Of a DNA stretch of 6,971 bases, positions 6,574 through 6,971 are shown piece after piece (positions within the stretch are counted from its first letter, which is position 1; each line of letters opens with the position of its first letter). Below the pieces are notes generated by a model that had not been told where the DNA came from, ran no database searches, and saw only the letters and a program-made list of their open reading frames with translations. The stretch is from Bacillota bacterium (GTDB taxonomy: Bacteria > Bacillota > Bacilli > Tumebacillales > Effusibacillaceae), in contig JAGVBM010000335.1 in the NCBI GenBank assembly GCA_020059765.1, positions 1 through 6,971 of the forward strand, given 5' to 3'. Made by a program: the position numbers and the translations under genes.

Positions 6574-6584
6574 GGAAGAGGGGG
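6574..6584 (+). promoter_or_regulatory. Shine-Dalgarno region of the last gene
   Basis: GGAAGAGGGGG ends seven bases before the ATG at 6592 and supports that start for the right-edge gene. Confidence 0.65.
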
Positions 6585-6591
6585 CCTTGGC

Positions 6592-6971
6592 ATGAAACGG
6601 AAGTTCCGAAGATGGATGGTGCTTGTCATTCTCCTGCTGCTGATGACAGCCCATCACACGGCTTTTGTCATTCTTCGCGAGGTTTTTCCCTTCTCCGACA
6701 CATTCGGACGAGGGACTTCCTTTGGCCGCACAACGTCCGGGGAACCTGTAACCGTCTTCGCTGACGGAACGATCGCTTACTTGGAGCACAATCGAATTCG
6801 GTGGGTCACCTGGGATGGAAAACTGCAGCCGCAAACGGTCAAACAAATGCCGCTGCCGGATTCTTCCGTCAGCCAAGCGACCCAGCGCCAGATTCTCAAA
6901 CAGGGTCTTGCCTGGATGGCCAATCAGCAATTGTATCTGTCACTGTTGCAGGGAGATCATTGGGGGCCGGT
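6592..6971 (+). CDS. Membrane-anchored or exported protein of unknown function (3' end beyond window)
   Basis: 126 codons are visible from an ATG with a good SD; the frame is open to the window edge. Seen: a strongly basic N-terminus (MKRKFRRW), a hydrophobic segment at about 9-28 acting as signal peptide or anchor (no clear lipobox, as no Cys is present), then a polar part with alternating short strands such as VTVFADGTIAYLE and IRWVTWDGK (about 56-78) and later QLYLSLLQGDHWGP. The strand-turn-strand rhythm with W/Y and DG turns hints at an extracellular beta-propeller or beta-sandwich domain, but this is inference from a fragment. I do not recognise the family. It is 93 bp after the antiporter on the same strand and may be co-transcribed with it. 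Confidence 0.72.
   Translation, partial: MKRKFRRWMVLVILLLLMTAHHTAFVILREVFPFSDTFGRGTSFGRTTSGEPVTVFADGTIAYLEHNRIRWVTWDGKLQPQTVKQMPLPDSSVSQATQRQILKQGLAWMANQQLYLSLLQGDHWGP

Noticed and set aside
6495..6764. An ATG overlapping the antiporter stop (ATGA), suggesting a coupled small gene
   Set aside because: The frame continues from a longer shadow frame through the antiporter and gives a Pro/Ser/His/Arg-rich product; the overlapping frame from 6592 has a proper SD and export signal.
1..6971. Mobile element, phage genes, toxin-antitoxin pair, CRISPR array, tRNA
   Set aside because: No transposase or integrase motif, no terminal inverted repeats, no regularly spaced repeats and no cloverleaf-like sequence were seen.

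Overview
The window reads as chromosomal DNA from a Gram-positive Bacillota (Bacilli-type) organism of moderate GC content. The clues are strong purine-rich Shine-Dalgarno sites, a secreted subtilisin-family protease and low intergenic content. Effusibacillus, Tumebacillus and other Alicyclobacillaceae relatives would fit, but that placement is inference and cannot be settled from this sequence. There are no tRNA or rRNA genes, no CRISPR array, and no insertion sequence or other mobile element. The region looks vertically inherited, with codon use similar throughout.

Layout: two genes run leftward and three run rightward from a divergent intergenic region at 3344-3503. Leftward come a large exported S8 (subtilisin-like) peptidase (1313-3343) and then, 43 bp downstream, a GT-C superfamily (PMT/ArnT-like, GT39-type) membrane glycosyltransferase (1269 down to the left edge, incomplete). 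Rightward come a four-helix membrane protein with a long soluble C-terminal part that resembles DUF2254 (3504-5090), a CPA2 (Kef/CHX-type) cation:proton antiporter (5224-6498), and the start of a membrane-anchored exported protein of unknown function (6592 to the right edge, incomplete).

All five products belong to the cell envelope: two multi-spanning proteins of ion or unknown function, one lipid-linked-sugar transferase, one anchored or secreted protease and one anchored extracellular protein. No direct functional coupling can be shown from the sequence.

The most unusual element is the peptidase. Between its N-terminal export/anchor helix and an ordinary subtilase propeptide plus catalytic domain it carries what reads as an extracellular Cache/PDC-type sensor domain, normally found in chemoreceptors and histidine kinases. 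It also ends in a tryptophan-rich basic tail. The antiporter is notable for having Ile-Asp where related transporters have Asp-Asp or Asn-Asp at the ion-binding site. Promoter and operator calls are weak and are marked so.
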